Assembly: GCA_964592115.1 (NCBI GenBank)
Contig: CAZQCP010000006.1
Span: forward strand, 1 to 60,359
Reading direction: 5' to 3'
Source of the DNA: Sva-07 sp964592115
GTDB lineage: Bacteria; Actinomycetota; Acidimicrobiia; Acidimicrobiales; Ilumatobacteraceae
DNA length: 60,359 bases
Shown here one piece after another: positions 59,816 through 60,359 of this stretch. Position 1 is the first letter of the stretch. The number at the start of each line of letters is the position of its first letter. The position numbers and the translations under genes were made by a program. A model generated the notes under the pieces. That model saw only the letters and a list, made by a program, of their open reading frames with translations. It made no database searches and had not been told where the DNA came from.

Positions 59816-60097
59816 ATGGCTACCAAGGCAGAACTGATCGACGCAGTGGCAGATGCCGCTGGCGTGTCAAAGGCCGACGCCGAGCGCACGCTCGGTGCGT
59901 TCTTCGACCATGTCGTCGCCGAAACGAAGAAGGGCGAGAAGGTCGCTTGGCCGGGCTTCGGTTCGTTCAGCACCACCAAGCGCAGCGCGCGCACCGGCCG
60001 GAATCCGCAGACCGGCGCGCCGGTGCAGATCAAGGCGTCGACGGCGATGAAGTTCAGCGCCAGCTCGACGCTCAAGTCCGCACTGAACGGGAAGTGA
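59816..60097 (+). CDS. hup: HU family DNA-binding protein
   Basis: Nucleoid protein that bends DNA. The 93-residue product is a standard single HU domain: MATKAELIDAVADAAGVSK, the core VAWPGFGSFSTTKRSAR, then the signature arm GRNPQTGAPVQIKAS and KFSASSTLKSALNGK. It lacks the long Lys/Ala tail of mycobacterial HupB, but a separate ORF made of such a tail begins 4 nt after the stop. Confidence 0.95.
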   Translation: MATKAELIDAVADAAGVSKADAERTLGAFFDHVVAETKKGEKVAWPGFGSFSTTKRSARTGRNPQTGAPVQIKASTAMKFSASSTLKSALNGK

Positions 60098-60101
60098 GCT
60101 G

Positions 60102-60359
<258 letters not shown>

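Overview
The window is high-GC DNA with GTG/TTG starts, ATGA/GTGA gene overlaps and actinobacterial gene types: PafB/PafC-like WYL regulators, a WS/DGAT acyltransferase, polyphosphate glucokinase and many Gly/Ser/Asp-rich lipoproteins. Together these suggest a free-living aerobic actinobacterium, possibly class Acidimicrobiia (inference from gene content, no phylogeny run). It is a draft scaffold: three 100-N gaps (16281, 25139, 27326) lie next to low-complexity coding sequence or repeats. No tRNA, rRNA or CRISPR array was recognised.

Layout. 1-1.5 kb: peroxide defence (ahpC, then ahpF cut by the window edge). 1.6-8.3 kb: iron/heme uptake. A divergent promoter region with two matching DtxR/IdeR-like boxes separates an unknown gene plus a siderophore-type binding protein (minus) from two permeases, a HmuT-like binding protein and an ATPase (plus). 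8.4-15.2 kb: thiolase, HtrA protease, a Baeyer-Villiger monooxygenase overlapping a second flavoprotein, and a DJ-1/PfpI-like protein. 15.2-20.9 kb: membrane and stress genes, including a CREST-like/PlsC fusion coupled to a LPG-synthase-type flippase. 20.9-27.3 kb: amidohydrolase, L,D-transpeptidase, WS/DGAT, acyl-CoA dehydrogenase, polyphosphate glucokinase. 27.3-36.3 kb: the most repeat-rich part, with a toxin-antitoxin pair, an ECF sigma cassette, a single-chain indolepyruvate oxidoreductase, an XRE regulator, an M20 peptidase and a REP-associated tyrosine transposase (RAYT). 36.3-43.5 kb: argG, a glycosyltransferase, a second L,D-transpeptidase, a hydrolase and a zinc metallopeptidase lipoprotein. 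43.6-49 kb: a complete branched-chain amino-acid-type ABC operon. 49-60 kb: lipoproteins, a RarD-like transporter, pgl-pgi, aldehyde dehydrogenase, a B12-binding protein, two WYL regulators, a DnaQ-type exonuclease, PhoH-like ATPase, HU and a separate lysine/alanine/proline repeat protein.

The main discovery is a dispersed family of short palindromes, at least ten copies, sharing a GGGG-N-C-R-G-N-CCC(C) core but carrying different outer arms (GAGTAACA/TGTTACTC, GCAACG/CGTTGC, or a long TGCAT-type arm). Nearly all sit at gene 3' ends, and in several the arm itself supplies the stop codon. Two copies with the same 31-nt sequence flank the RAYT gene in inverted orientation, which makes this gene the likely mobiliser. 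Other leads are an HU gene whose histone-H1-like tail is a separate overlapping-frame ORF, CCUCC repeats plus an attenuator hairpin between ahpC and ahpF, two unusual domain fusions, and several candidate operators.
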